The notes under the pieces: model-generated
Database searches by the model: none
The model's input: the letters and a program-made list of their open reading frames with translations, nothing else
What the model was told of the DNA's origin: nothing
Source of the DNA: Spodoptera frugiperda
Lineage: Eukaryota > Arthropoda > Insecta > Lepidoptera > Noctuidae
Length of the DNA: 64,000 nucleotides
NCBI RefSeq assembly: GCF_023101765.2
Contig: NC_064242.1
Span: forward strand, 9,970,327 to 10,034,326
Reading direction: 5' to 3'
Program-made: the position numbers and the translations under genes
In this document: positions 11,231-21,362 of the stretch, in pieces
Layout of the letters: each line of letters opens with the position of its first letter
How positions within the stretch are numbered: position 1 is the first letter of the stretch

Positions 11231-11394
11231 TAACCACATAATTCCCGACTCGCGGGATTCTTCAAAAATGAGATGTAATATTCCAGGAACTCTTCAAAAA
11301 TTAATGCTCTGGGTTTAAATTTAATAGATGTATAATTAGGGCATTGAATTTATAACAATTAAAAAAGAAACTATATTACGCACGGATGCTATAA
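11231..11394 (-). repeat. Dispersed repeat B, copy 3 (fragment)
   Basis: It matches 16110-16350 of copy 2 in the same orientation: 'aaccacata', 'cgcgggat', 'ttcaaaaatgagatgt', 'attccag', 'gaactcttcaaaaat', 'aatagatgtat', 'agggcattga' and 'aacaattaaaaaagaaac'. The match runs directly into the minisatellite at 'atgctataat', and the rest of the repeat does not resume on the far side. Confidence 0.8.
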
Positions 11395-12207
11395 TTCCCG
11401 CACTAAGTAATTCAGCACGAAAATCTAATATTCCCGCACGGAGAAGTTCCCGCACGGTGGAATTCCCGCACGGAGTAATTCCCGCACGGAACAATTCCCG
11501 CACGAAGTAATTCCCGCACGGGGCGATTCCCGCACAGAGCAATTTCCGCACGGAGTAATTCCCGTACGGAACAATTCCCGCACGGAGTAATTCCCGCACG
11601 GAGTAATTCCCGCACGGAGTAATTCCCGCACGGAGAAGTTCCCGCACGAAGTAATTCCCGCACGGAGCGATTCCCTCACGACGGAATTCCCGCACGGAGT
11701 AATTCCCGTACGAAGTAGTTCCCGCACGCAACAAATCCCGCACGGAGTAATTCCCGCACGAAGTAATTCCCGAATGGAGGTATTCCTGCACTGAGTAATT
11801 CCCGCACGAAGTAATTCCCGCAGGGAACAATTCCTGCACGAAATTATTCCCGCACGAAGTAATTCCAGCACGAAATAGTTCCCGCACGGGGCGATTCCCG
11901 CACGGAAAAGTTCCCGTACCGAGTAATTCCTGCACGAAGTAATTCCCGCACGAAGTAATTCCCGCACGAAGTAATTCCAGCACGAAATAGTTCCCGCACG
12001 GTATAGATTTGCTGGGTTTTTGAAAATTAAATTCCCGCAAGTAATTCCCGCACGAAGTAATTCCCGCACGGAGCGATTCCCGCACGACGGAATTCCCGCA
12101 CGGAGTAATTCCCGCACCGAGTAATTCCCGCACGAAGTAATTCCCGCACGGAGTAATTCCCGCACGGAGTAATTCCCGCACGAAGTAATTCCCGCACGGA
12201 ACAATGA
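11395..12207. repeat. 16-bp-unit minisatellite (~50 units)
   Basis: The unit is gcacggagtaattccc with single-base variants (gaa for gga, acaa for gtaa, gcga for gtaa). One non-repeat interruption lies at about 12000-12035. Because 16 = 1 mod 3 and the minus-strand unit has no stop in any frame, all three minus frames stay open and read the same 16-residue peptide period (GNYSVRELLRAGITPC) with phase shifts. That explains the 281-, 270- and 83-aa open frames here. Nothing supports translation: the starts fall inside the array, there is no promoter, and variants do not avoid amino-acid changes. Confidence 0.95.
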
Positions 12208-12538
12208 CCCGAAACCCGACTGCTTCAATTTTACCATGACTTTCTTGTTTTAGGTTTTTTTCATTTTCATATTATAAATAAAGAAACGCAGTCGAGTTTT
12301 TTAGTTTTTAAATTACCTTTTTCTTATTTTATTTTCTTTTGTTTTATTATTTTTATATTTTGATATATCTGGTGTCATCCTCACAGCAAAAACAAATCAA
12401 ACGACCCCTATCAATTTTTTTTATACTTTTATATTTTCCGTGTCACTCTCATAGTAAATACGAATCTAACGACACCTCTCAAGCCAAAATCCATCAAGCC
12501 GCTTAGGCTGTAGCGCGTGCCAAACAATTATACAAATA
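12208..12538. repeat. AT-rich segment with a diverged ~70-bp tandem pair
   Basis: The lines around 12355-12412 and 12425-12482 run in parallel ('gtgtcatcctcacagcaaa' versus 'gtgtcactctcatagtaaa', then 'aatcaaacgacccct' versus 'aatctaacgacacct'). A small inverted pair cgactgc/gcagtcg flanks 12216-12294. No gene is seen. Confidence 0.55.
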
Positions 12539-13886
12539 CTGGGTGTAAGGGAAACGCTCCCGAAAACAAAAACAGGCGATAGTGCTGGTGATTACTGATA
12601 CGAAGGCACCAAAAAAAACGCGAAAAAAAAACCAATTTTTTACACTTTTTTTTCGGTTTTTTTAGGTCACTAGCCTTTGATACATACAAAGAAATAGAAT
12701 CGCAATAAAAAAAACCATATTCAGTAATTATTTTTCAAAACGCAATGTAAATTAATTCAATCAGCTGTGAAGCCACGGGTCAACTAACTCGACCGCGCAA
12801 TACTTTGTTGCACGTAGTAGGCACAGCGGTACAGACTATGTGTGCGTGGGCAAGCCCTACACTACTACATACGCAAACGTCAAGCGCCAAGCCGACGCGC
12901 CTAAAATAAAACAGAGGTGACAATAATGATTAAACATGCATTATGCCTACACTGCTAACATTTTGTTTTATTATTTTACGTAAGTTCGTTTTTTTTTTTT
13001 TAAGCTTTTTTAACTTCACTATTCTGATTTATTATTTAATCATCATTCAATCATCATTCAATCATTTAATTATTATGTAATCATTAAATCATCTTTCTAA
13101 ACGAACTACAAATCAAAACATTTTGCTTAGGTACTTTAAGTAACATACCAACATGCCGTATAAGTGACACTGAGATAGTTTTATCCCTAACGTCAAGTAC
13201 CGTTAGGTAGCGATAGTAGGTATCAATTTAGTCCGTTTTACTTCACTACTAAGAAGCCTTCACACGTTCATGCATTTAGTTTGATTCTCTATTAATTAAT
13301 TTATTTAAGATAAAATAACTGAGAAACGTAATTAACCACGAATAAAACAGTAGCAAACAAAGGAAGCAAGAGAAGTGTCTGCAATTTATTGATCTTTGAA
13401 CAAGAAGATGGCGCCGACACCGCGCCGCCACCGGGTAGATCTTTTCGGGGAAGTTCGAGCAATGTTGCCACTTTTATTTGAATTTTTGTATTAAAATTTG
13501 CATTTGTTTCTTCTTTATTTCTTAAGTGTGCAAAAACTCTTATGAATCAAGTAACTATTAAGATAGTTTTTCTCAAGTTCATCAGTAGTAGGTCATGGGG
13601 TAAAAATCAAGACCTCGCAACAAGGTATTTTTTGTTTTTTTATTTCGTCTAAGTATTATTTACATAAAAATAAACTGGCAACACTGTTGGTACTTGTGCA
13701 ACCGTGCAACAGTTTTAAAGTCAGTATTCCCTTGCGAATTACGTAGACGCGCCTAATTTTGTTCCGGTTACGTTTTTAGATTAAAATTACAGTTTTGTTG
13801 TTATTGTTAGTTAATTGTTAAGTTTCTTGTTAGTTATTGTTAAGTTTGTGTTCGTGTTGTTAAGTTTGTGTTCGTGTTGTTTAACA

Positions 13887-14266
13887 ATGCCACAACCGTA
13901 CGTGTACAGTGCTCGTGAATACGGCAACATGTTGATGGTGCCCCGCCGCACGTAGTGAGAAGTGTCCGTGAGCGTCTCTCGGTGATGTTGGAAGACCGGT
14001 GGATCGGCAGGCTAGGGCCACAAGCTTGGCCACCCCGTTCGCCCGATCTAACCCCCTTAGACTTTTTTTTGTGGGGGTACGTTAAGGAAAGAGTGTTCGA
14101 CCGCGAGTGTTCTAGTGCGGATGAAATGCGGCAAAATGAGCATTCTAATGAAGACCCAACTATGATGCCCCGTCTTCATGCGGAAACATATCGCCGAGCT
14201 CGCCTCTGCATCGAGATGGGGCACAATTCGAGCCCCACCTTGTTCGATCGCAAAGGATTTAGCTAG
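13887..14266 (+). pseudogene. Mariner-like transposase remnant (DUF4817 start joined to DDE catalytic end)
   Basis: An ATG at 13887 opens MPQPYVYSAREYGNMLMV, the start of the N-terminal helix-turn-helix region of insect mariner-like transposases (DUF4817 type), and stops at 13953-13955. In another frame, from 13934, come DGAPPHVVRSV... and SPDLTPLDFFLWG, the second and third catalytic aspartate regions. From D of DGAPPH to D of LTPLD there are 41 intervening residues, as in rosa-like DD41D mariners. The C-terminal AETYRRARLCIEMGH looks intact and ends at a TAG (14264-14266). The first catalytic aspartate and most of the DNA-binding domain are missing, and the two parts are out of frame, so it is a non-functional deletion derivative. 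The family match is from memory of motifs, not from a search. Confidence 0.85.
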
Positions 14267-14335
14267 GTAAGTGTTTTACAGTAAACAATACGCTTCAACC
14301 TATACCGACGTATTGGATGAATAGGCGCGTGTTTC

Positions 14336-14379
14336 ACCGTACCGCCCGCCGCGCCGCTGGATCGTGCGGGCGGTACGGT
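14336..14379. repeat. GC-rich 14-bp perfect inverted repeat
   Basis: accgtaccgcccgc at 14336-14349 is exactly complementary to 14366-14379, with a 16-base spacer. It lies downstream of the transposase remnant, still inside the mariner-like element. Confidence 0.85.
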
Positions 14380-14567
14380 AGGTATGAAAATTGCGCGCGC
14401 GTGCGATGTCGTTTACCTTAAATTCTGTACGCTGTACATTGCGGTTTTGAAAAATACTAAATCACTAATACATTAACCATTTGGTGAATGGTTATTGTTA
14501 TTAAACTGTGTTCGTATAATAAAGCAAAAGTCTTTTGGCTTCGAGAGCGTTTTCCTTACACCCAGTA

Positions 14568-15716
14568 TACATACTCTCGAAAAACATAACTCTCCTTCTG
14601 GCGCAGTCGGGTAACAAAAACCTACCAACAGTAAAGGCGTAGTTATAAAATGTATTCAGTTATATTTTCCTTCATCCCCGTCACTCGTCCAACATTTCAT
14701 CAAGCAAAGCGACAACAAATTGAAGTAAGATTTATGCAAATACCCAAGTAACTTACCGTAAATCTTAGTCGACATTCAACAGTCAGATTCTATTCACAAC
14801 ACTAAAATGCTGCTTTCGACAAACGCCGAAACTCAAATACCCGGTCTACGTAGACCGTTCCTAGACCTGTTTGCGTTGCAGTCCATTACCATAATTAACT
14901 TCAAACACTACGCTGTGGCGGTGACAACTCAAACACTCAGGTATCAGTGAAAATTGTAAGCAAATAATATCTATCAGATACGCCGTTTGCTTACAGCGAA
15001 CTTTATTCAGTGTTTGGGCCGGTAAAATGCCTCTGGAATTATATTGATTGATTATTAATTAATGAATGCTAAAATTAGAAAGCACTACATATCATCATTG
15101 ATTGTATTGAAAAACAGAAAAAAATATTCGTTCATGTTAGGCAGTTACGGCTGCCCAATTTATTTTTTTATTCATACAGAATTATTTGGTTCGATTTTAG
15201 GATTAAATTGCAATCCTAGGTAATTAGGATTAAATTGTAATCCTAGGTATAATACCTGTAGGAAATACTTCATATCGTGTTATATTTTCATTTGTTTATT
15301 AAAATTACTATATTTCGACACAAAACAGAATACTAGCAACATTTTAGCCCCACATGTTAACTATTAAGATCTTAATGAGGAAATAAATTCCCTTAGCAAA
15401 TAAAACGTCGGTACCAAAAGTGATGTTGATAACTTACCTACAAAGTTTTAATGATGTATCATGTCGAACGAGCTAAATAACCTTTGAGTCAATATTTAAT
15501 ACAGAGCTACGAGACTTGGCAAAGAGAAGCATTAATGAAATATTTGTTTATGTTATTCAATCATATATTACTGTTGACTATGATTAAATAGAAATAGATT
15601 TTGCTTGAGAGAAATCTAGAAGGATTTGTATCTCTTACTAAGCAGACGTAGTACGTCTATTCATATGAATGGTATGGTTGTAGAAGGACTATCTGCTTAT
15701 ATAATGAGCTCTAGAC
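14568..15716. other. Unassigned region
   Basis: No gene recognised. A short direct repeat around 'gattaaattgcaatcctaggta' is seen twice between 15200 and 15250. Confidence 0.45.
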
Positions 15717-15728
15717 CTGATTCTATGT

Positions 15729-16010
15729 TAAAAAAATACCGTCACGCTATTTATCCCCCAAGAAGTATGCAGAGGTGCGCATTACGGCATATAATGCCAC
15801 ACCATTTGTGTTATAAGTCCTATGTAATAATAGGGAGTGAGCCTATTGCCTTATACTGGGTACAATTTCGGGCTCTGTTCGGGTACAATGTCGGGAATTT
15901 TTCGAAAAAACCGAAAAATGTTTAGTAATACTTTGCCCAACCAGGGAGTCGAAACCGAGATCCTTTGCCTGGCAGTCGCAATCGCCAGACCACTCGACCA
16001 ACGAAGCTGT
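15729..16010 (-). mobile_element. SINE type 1, near full length, with 12-bp target duplication
   Basis: Reverse complement of the SINE at 2190-2475, with the B box at 15944-15956 (as gggagtcgaaacc, one change from consensus). It is flanked by identical 12-mers ctgattctatgt at 15717-15728 and 16011-16022. Open frames reading through it (15626-16143) are not genes. It sits 36 bp from repeat B copy 2. Confidence 0.88.
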
Positions 16011-16045
16011 CTGATTCTATGTGTGCAATAAAACATATTGTAGAA

Positions 16046-17517
16046 ACTAGCTTTTGCCCGCGACTTCGTTCGCGTGGAATAGTGACTTCCGGCAAATTTT
16101 TGGTTTTAACCACATAGTTCCCGATCTCGCGGGATCTCTTCAAAAATGAGATGTGGAAGATATTCCAGGGAACTCTTCAAAAATCAACATAATGAGCTCT
16201 GCGTTTGAATTTAATAGATGTATACTCACTTAGGGCATTGAAAAAATAGTTTAAAAACGGACTTAAACTAACTTAAAACTAAAGAAAGCTACGAATTACG
16301 AATTTATAACAATTAAAAAAGAAACTATATTACAACCTATCCTCTATGCTATAATAACCAAGCTTAAACTAAATAATTTAAAAGAAACGACTTAAATCTA
16401 ATCTAATTAATTTATAAATTAGACTTACAATTTTATTAAAAAAACTAACTACAGTAACTACTAATAATCGATATCAAACTAAACCTACGTTAAATAGTTT
16501 AACCAAAAAACCAGGAAAACCCAACAAATAAACTTATTAATTGACAAATACAACGAAACCAATTTAGAATATACGAAACAGCAGGACCACTACAGACAAA
16601 TAATATAATCATACGACTGATAATACACTTTTTCTACGATAGTACCGAAGCGCTCGGCCGATACCCAACCAAATGAATGTAACGAAACCATAGCGCGATC
16701 TATTTCGATCCCAACGCCATCTATCGAGGATAAAGACAACTTGGATTATTTATTTATACTCCGTTCGGGCATTTTCTTTGTACTAAAAGTTTAATTATAT
16801 TGATATTATTTTTTTCATACCTTTTTACTATTTATTTACTTTTTTTCGATGAATTTAAACAATAACATGAACCGAAGTCGTGTAACGATCGACATAGAAT
16901 TATCTATACTCCGTTAGAGCATTTTCTTTGTACTAAATGTTTTATTATATTGATATTATTTTTTTCATACCTTTTTACTATTTATTTACTTTTTTTCGAT
17001 GAATTAAAACAATAACATGAACCGAAGTCGTGTAACGATCGACATAGAATTATTTATAAATAATTTATTTCTTATTTTTATTTTTTGATTTTTGAAATAA
17101 AAATATATCTATGTCCTTTCTAAGGTTCTAAACTATATCTGTACCAAATTTCAACCAAATCCGTCAAATAGTTGCGGAGATTAATGGTATAAGCATAGAA
17201 TGCTCGACGTGATTCTTTAATTTGACATAACTTTTTTATTTATGAACCGATTGACATGAAACAAACACTAAATGTAAATTTAAGCATCCCACAATATATT
17301 CGTGAAAACCGCATCCAACTCGGATCAGCCGTTTCTGAGATTAGCGCGCACAGACGAACAGACAAACAGACAAACAGACAAACAGACAAACAGACAAAAA
17401 AAAGTTAATTACATTTTTGGGTTCGACATCGACATAACAATAACCCCTGCTATTTTTTTTATTTTTATTTTCAATGTACAGACAGCACTTTTCTACGATT
17501 TTATTATATGTATAGAT
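16046..17517 (-). repeat. Dispersed repeat B, copy 2 (longest)
   Basis: Reverse complement of 36-1093 along nearly its whole length, plus about 430 bp (roughly 16680-17110) missing from copy 1. It starts with the actagcttttgcccgcg signature and ends near gattttattatatgtataga. It includes a 2 x 150-bp internal tandem duplication and the octanucleotide microsatellite. No credible coding region; the 82-aa frame at 17302 matches the minus-strand frame in copy 1 and is simply repeat sequence. Confidence 0.88.
16755..17054. repeat. 150-bp tandem duplication within repeat B
   Basis: Two adjacent copies, each running from 'tatactccgtt' to 'cgatcgacatagaattat', with period 150 (anchor gacatagaat at 16891 and 17041). 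Only a handful of substitutions separate them. Confidence 0.9.
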
Positions 17518-18344
17518 AAGTCAACAAGGATGCGACATACTGCAGTATAGAGTATGTACTCTGACCATTCGCACCAATAAAGATATAAAAAATCTAATTA
17601 AGAAATCATCCCTGCCCCAAATGAGCAGGTACACACACATAAAGTCACTGTACCGATTGACACACTAAGCTGTCCCAGTGAACCGGTTCCGTTTAATCAA
17701 CGCCCCGGATTGGAACTATTGGAACTATTCGAGGTGATTGAAGCGAGAACCCGAGTAGACGAGCAATCTTCAACTAATATCCTTCGCGAGAACTCAATTA
17801 CAATACGGCAGAGCCTTTAATTTCCTCATGTAAGGCAGTTTGGAGCTTACCGGTTAACAATGCATGTTACTATTTGTTTTCGACCCGATCTTCGGTGATA
17901 ATCTCAGCGTTTTCAAACGTGAGTATTGTGTGAGTTGAAGGGAGTCGAGATGGTATGAAAAGATTTCTTATACCTATTGTTGTTAAGCTTCGGTTTCAAG
18001 GGTATTAAAGAGTAAAATGTTCTTAAAGGTTTTTCTGATTAGAAGTGTATTATTTAGTGATTTCATATAAGTTGGAATGTTTTTCTAATGAGAACTAGTC
18101 ACGTCTGCCCCTATATTACGTTATATTTTATAAATATAGGCACTTATGAGGTTAAGGTGTAGGAGTTGAAACTTACCTAATTATTTTTTAAGAACCTACC
18201 AAACTTGTAATTTATTGACAACAAGATTTGTTATAAACAATTCAATGCTTACTTCAGACACATTCGATTAATACGTAGATGATATAGCCGTTCTAACATA
18301 CTAGATATAATTTCAGTACTCCATGATCCATATTTCATTAAAGT
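17518..18344. other. Unassigned region
   Basis: No gene or repeat recognised. Confidence 0.4.
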
Positions 18345-18521
18345 CATCTATACTAATATATAAAGCTCAAAAGTTTGTTAGAACGCGCCGATCTCTGCAA
18401 CTACTGATTCAACGTAAATAATTATGTTGGATAGTGCATTTATCGGTTAAAGGCTATAAAACATCACGCTATGACCAATAGGAACCGAGCAGAGCGGGTG
18501 AAACCACGTATGTAGCTAGTT
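18345..18521 (+). repeat. Dispersed lepidopteran repeat fragment
   Basis: It starts atactaatatataaagctc and includes gaacgcgccgatctctgcaa, 'aaaacatcacgctatgacca' and 'gtgaaaccacg...agctagt', a familiar motif order of short lepidopteran repeats. It resembles repeat B only in its general plan. Confidence 0.65.
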
Positions 18522-18724
18522 TCATTATAAAGGATCGAATTGCAAACAAACATTTTTTCTACAAAAGAAAACAAATCAAGCTCAGGTTCATACCCATTCC
18601 AATGGCCTATTGTTAGATTTATCCAGGTTGTTCAAATATTAGGTGCACAAAAAATCTAGTACACAGATCGAACCATAGTACCTACCTGTACCTAGTTTTT
18701 GAAACCTGTTAACAATAGAACATT

Positions 18725-18975
18725 CTGTGAATTGCCTCGTTGGTAGCAACGGTTCGGTTCGGTTCTCGGGTTAAGCAATATATTCGTATTCTTTTTCTAT
18801 TTTTCGGAAATTCTCCAATAGAAGCAGAGTTCCGGAGTTCGAAATCCTGTCTGGTATGTTGTGAAAATGGTAGTAGATATAATGGCTAACTGTTGTGAAA
18901 AATGAGTGTTACATTGTATATTGTATACTTAGTGGAGACCTACTTACCCTTTCATGGATTAAAAAGTGTGACGTC
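18725..18975 (+). mobile_element. SINE type 1, strongly diverged
   Basis: The head 'ttgcctcgttgg', a damaged B box region (ggttcggttctcg), then 'tttttcggaaattctccaat', 'gcagagttccggagt' and 'ggattaaaaagtgtgacgtc' follow the same order as 2190-2475 with many changes. An old, inactive copy. Confidence 0.65.
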
Positions 18976-19592
18976 ATCAAACACTAGAACATTTTATAGC
19001 TATCTCAATGAATCCCCATTCAAACAGATTTAGTTCTAAAATTCACCGCTTTGTCCAGTTTAGTGTTGGATTCGGTATTCATGTTTTATTGTGATGTCGA
19101 CTGTGATTTGAGTTTTATATGGCTAGGCTTTTATTCCATTTTTTTGGAAGAATGTTTTGTTAATTTCTTTTTTTTTGTCTGCGAAAAATAGTTACAGCTT
19201 TACAGTATGGGCTTTTGACAAGTCTAGTATAAAAGTCACGTAGCAAGATAGTCTTGTTTCGAAAAAAGAATTCAGAACGTAAATAGAACTTTTGAAATAA
19301 TTCAACCAAAAAGATAAAGAAAGATACTACCAACTTTTAATTTTGAAAACAGAAAATAAGACAAACGAAAAGATTCTTAAACGTCCTTGAAATATAAATT
19401 TCTGAAGACTTCCGTCCTAAGAGACTTATCTAAACGTTTTACCAGAGATAAAATCCTAAGTATAAGAACGAATCTACATAAGTTACTTATTCTGACAAGT
19501 TTAATACAATATTGTGACATTTGTTTTGGTTTTGTTTGTGAGAAAAAACATAAGTTCCTACCTAATGCTTATCTTCTATATTTAAAAGATAT
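18976..19592. other. Unassigned AT-rich sequence
   Basis: No feature recognised; small open frames at 19387-19787 run into the LINE tail and lack domains. Confidence 0.4.
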
Positions 19593-19651
19593 TGGGGGAG
19601 GCCTATGTTCAGCAGTGGACGTCTTATGGCTGATATGATGATGATGATGAT
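19593..19651 (+). mobile_element. LINE 3' tail with (tga)n microsatellite
   Basis: aggcctatgttcagcagtgg followed by acgtcttatggctga and a tgatgatgatgatga run is the 3' end commonly left by 5'-truncated LINEs in Lepidoptera. Confidence 0.7.
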
Positions 19652-19891
19652 TAATGCTCATCTATCTATCCGGGCTGGAAAATTAAATTCATTTTACTTT
19701 AACAAAAAGAAATGGATAGCATTGTCATTGATTTCTAATTTAATATGGTTTCTAACAAAATCATTAGAAAAATCGAATAAGAATTGAATATACCTACTTA
19801 TAAGCTTCTAATAGTAACTAAAATCTGATAAGGAGATTATAAAAAAATGGTATATGACTGTTTGAAAGTAAGCGTAGGTACTGAAACTGGG

Positions 19892-20056
19892 ACTGTACAG
19901 TTGGTGCGGTGGCTAAGCAACTGGCTGCCGTGCAACATGTCACGGGTTCGATTCCATACGGAACAACTTTTTGTATGATCCACAAAATTGTTGTTCCGGT
20001 GTCATGTGTATCTGAAGTTGTATGTTTGTAAACGCACGTTTTTTCTTAAATAAATC
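19892..20056 (+). mobile_element. SINE type 2 (tRNA-derived), copy 1
   Basis: tRNA-like head with 'ggtgcggtggctaagcaac' (A box) and B box ggttcgattcc at 19944-19954, then 'aacaactttttgtatgatcc', 'attgttgttccggtgtc' and 'gtatgtttgtaaacgcacg'. Other copies at 28690-28858, 33451-33541 and 36103-36272. Confidence 0.85.
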
Positions 20057-21090
20057 ATAGCAAACATCCCGAAATTTGACAGGAATTTTTATTCTATCTA
20101 TGCATATTTACTATTTATTTTATCTATATGTAGCTCTTATCAACATCTGCCTACCAAAACAGTGCATTGAATACTGACTCCATCGTCCTCATATAAAGCC
20201 GGTTCGGCGATTTGAATAGGACACGCTATCGGCCGATGTCGCGGCGCCCAATGGGATTGTATCTGCAATAGGCCTCAGGTGACGATTAGAGCAGATCTCT
20301 GAATAGATACAGACACGCAACTCCACACAGCTCTATGATACTATTTAACTTCGGATAGTGTTGGGTACAAATTGGATGGTACGAACCTCTCTAGCTAAAT
20401 AAGTATATCTATCTGTATTCAAGGACGTTGACCCTTGGGTGGAGGAAAAATAAGTAAGAGTATTACTTGCCATATTTAAATAATATCACTGTCGACATTA
20501 AGGAAAACGTATACAATTTCATATTTATTTAATTATAATTAGATTAAAAAAATATAATCTGATAGGGTCTAACTAACCAAGTTTGTGAAGCGTCACCCTT
20601 ACGCCAGTTTCAATAACCAACACAGTTAACAAAATCACCACTAAAAGCATGATCCAGGAATCTCACTCACTACAGGTATCATATTTGCGACCATTTGACG
20701 AATGAGACATCAATAATGTTATCTGCAAAAATATATTGTTGCTATGTATCAAACGTATTAGAACCACCATTACAGGTGCTTCATAGAATCGACCTCTACT
20801 TACATAGTTACTTGTACGAGTAACTTTGTAAACAACGTGCTCTACATTATTATGTAACGTTTGTAATGTAATCTTGGTACCAGTAGAGTATTCTGTTGGT
20901 GTTTCGATATAATATTTTATGTCGAAATGTGTTTAAGATATAGAGCGGGCCGATTGATCTACGACTCTGGTAAGAGTTTCAAGTTTGTAATGATACGGCT
21001 ATTGATGTTCTTATTATGATGGTAGTACATGGATTAAAAAGTTATATTCTGATATTTCAGGGTTCAATAAGATCTCAGAACATTAGGGTG
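20057..21090. other. Unassigned region
   Basis: No gene seen. A GC-rich patch at 20195-20300 (cggccgatgtcgcggcgccc and following) contrasts with the AT-rich surroundings. Confidence 0.4.
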
Positions 21091-21362
21091 ATTTTTAAAC
21101 AGAGATGTGCTATGGAGCTATGCTATTTCCACAGGTTAGCTATGTGCTTGACACGCAGCTCGAGTATGCGATGTATTGATAGTAGGGAAGCCATCCATAG
21201 CACACATCTATAGCACGCACCTTTCCATATAAAATACCATAGCTTAGCTGACTCCATTTTCACCAGTACTAAGCCATGTGTATCAATGTATATGACTGGT
21301 GGAATCCAAATGCATCCACAACAACGTAGCGTAACACACATATCTGGAGGAAAAGTAGCCTT
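21091..21362. mobile_element. MITE-like element A, copy 3
   Basis: The left part aacagagatgtgctatggag and right part 'cacacatatctggaggaaaa', 'gtagcctta' match the ends of copy 1; gatagtaggga and ccatccatagcacac are shared inside. Shorter than copies 1 and 2 through internal loss. Confidence 0.7.

Larger units (their letters stand above)
12539..14565 (+). mobile_element. Mariner-like (IS630/Tc1/mariner) element, internally deleted
   Basis: Inverted ends begin ctgggtgtaagg and extend about 26 bp with two mismatches (12539-12564 and 14540-14565). TA dinucleotides flank both ends (12537-12538, 14566-14567), the target of this superfamily. Inside is a transposase remnant at 13887-14266. Just upstream of it a 20-bp motif, taagtttgtgttcgtgttgt, is duplicated in tandem (13841-13880). 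The element is 2,027 bp, but much of the transposase has been deleted, so it cannot move itself. It is a member of a DD41D-spaced group by the spacing counted below. Confidence 0.88.

Noticed and set aside
11395..12207. CRISPR-like array
   Set aside because: The units are contiguous with no unique spacers, and the context is an animal genome.
11336..12237. Open frames of 281, 270 and 83 residues on the minus strand as repeat-protein genes
   Set aside because: They are read-through of the 16-bp minisatellite, whose period gives the same peptide in every frame; no independent coding evidence.
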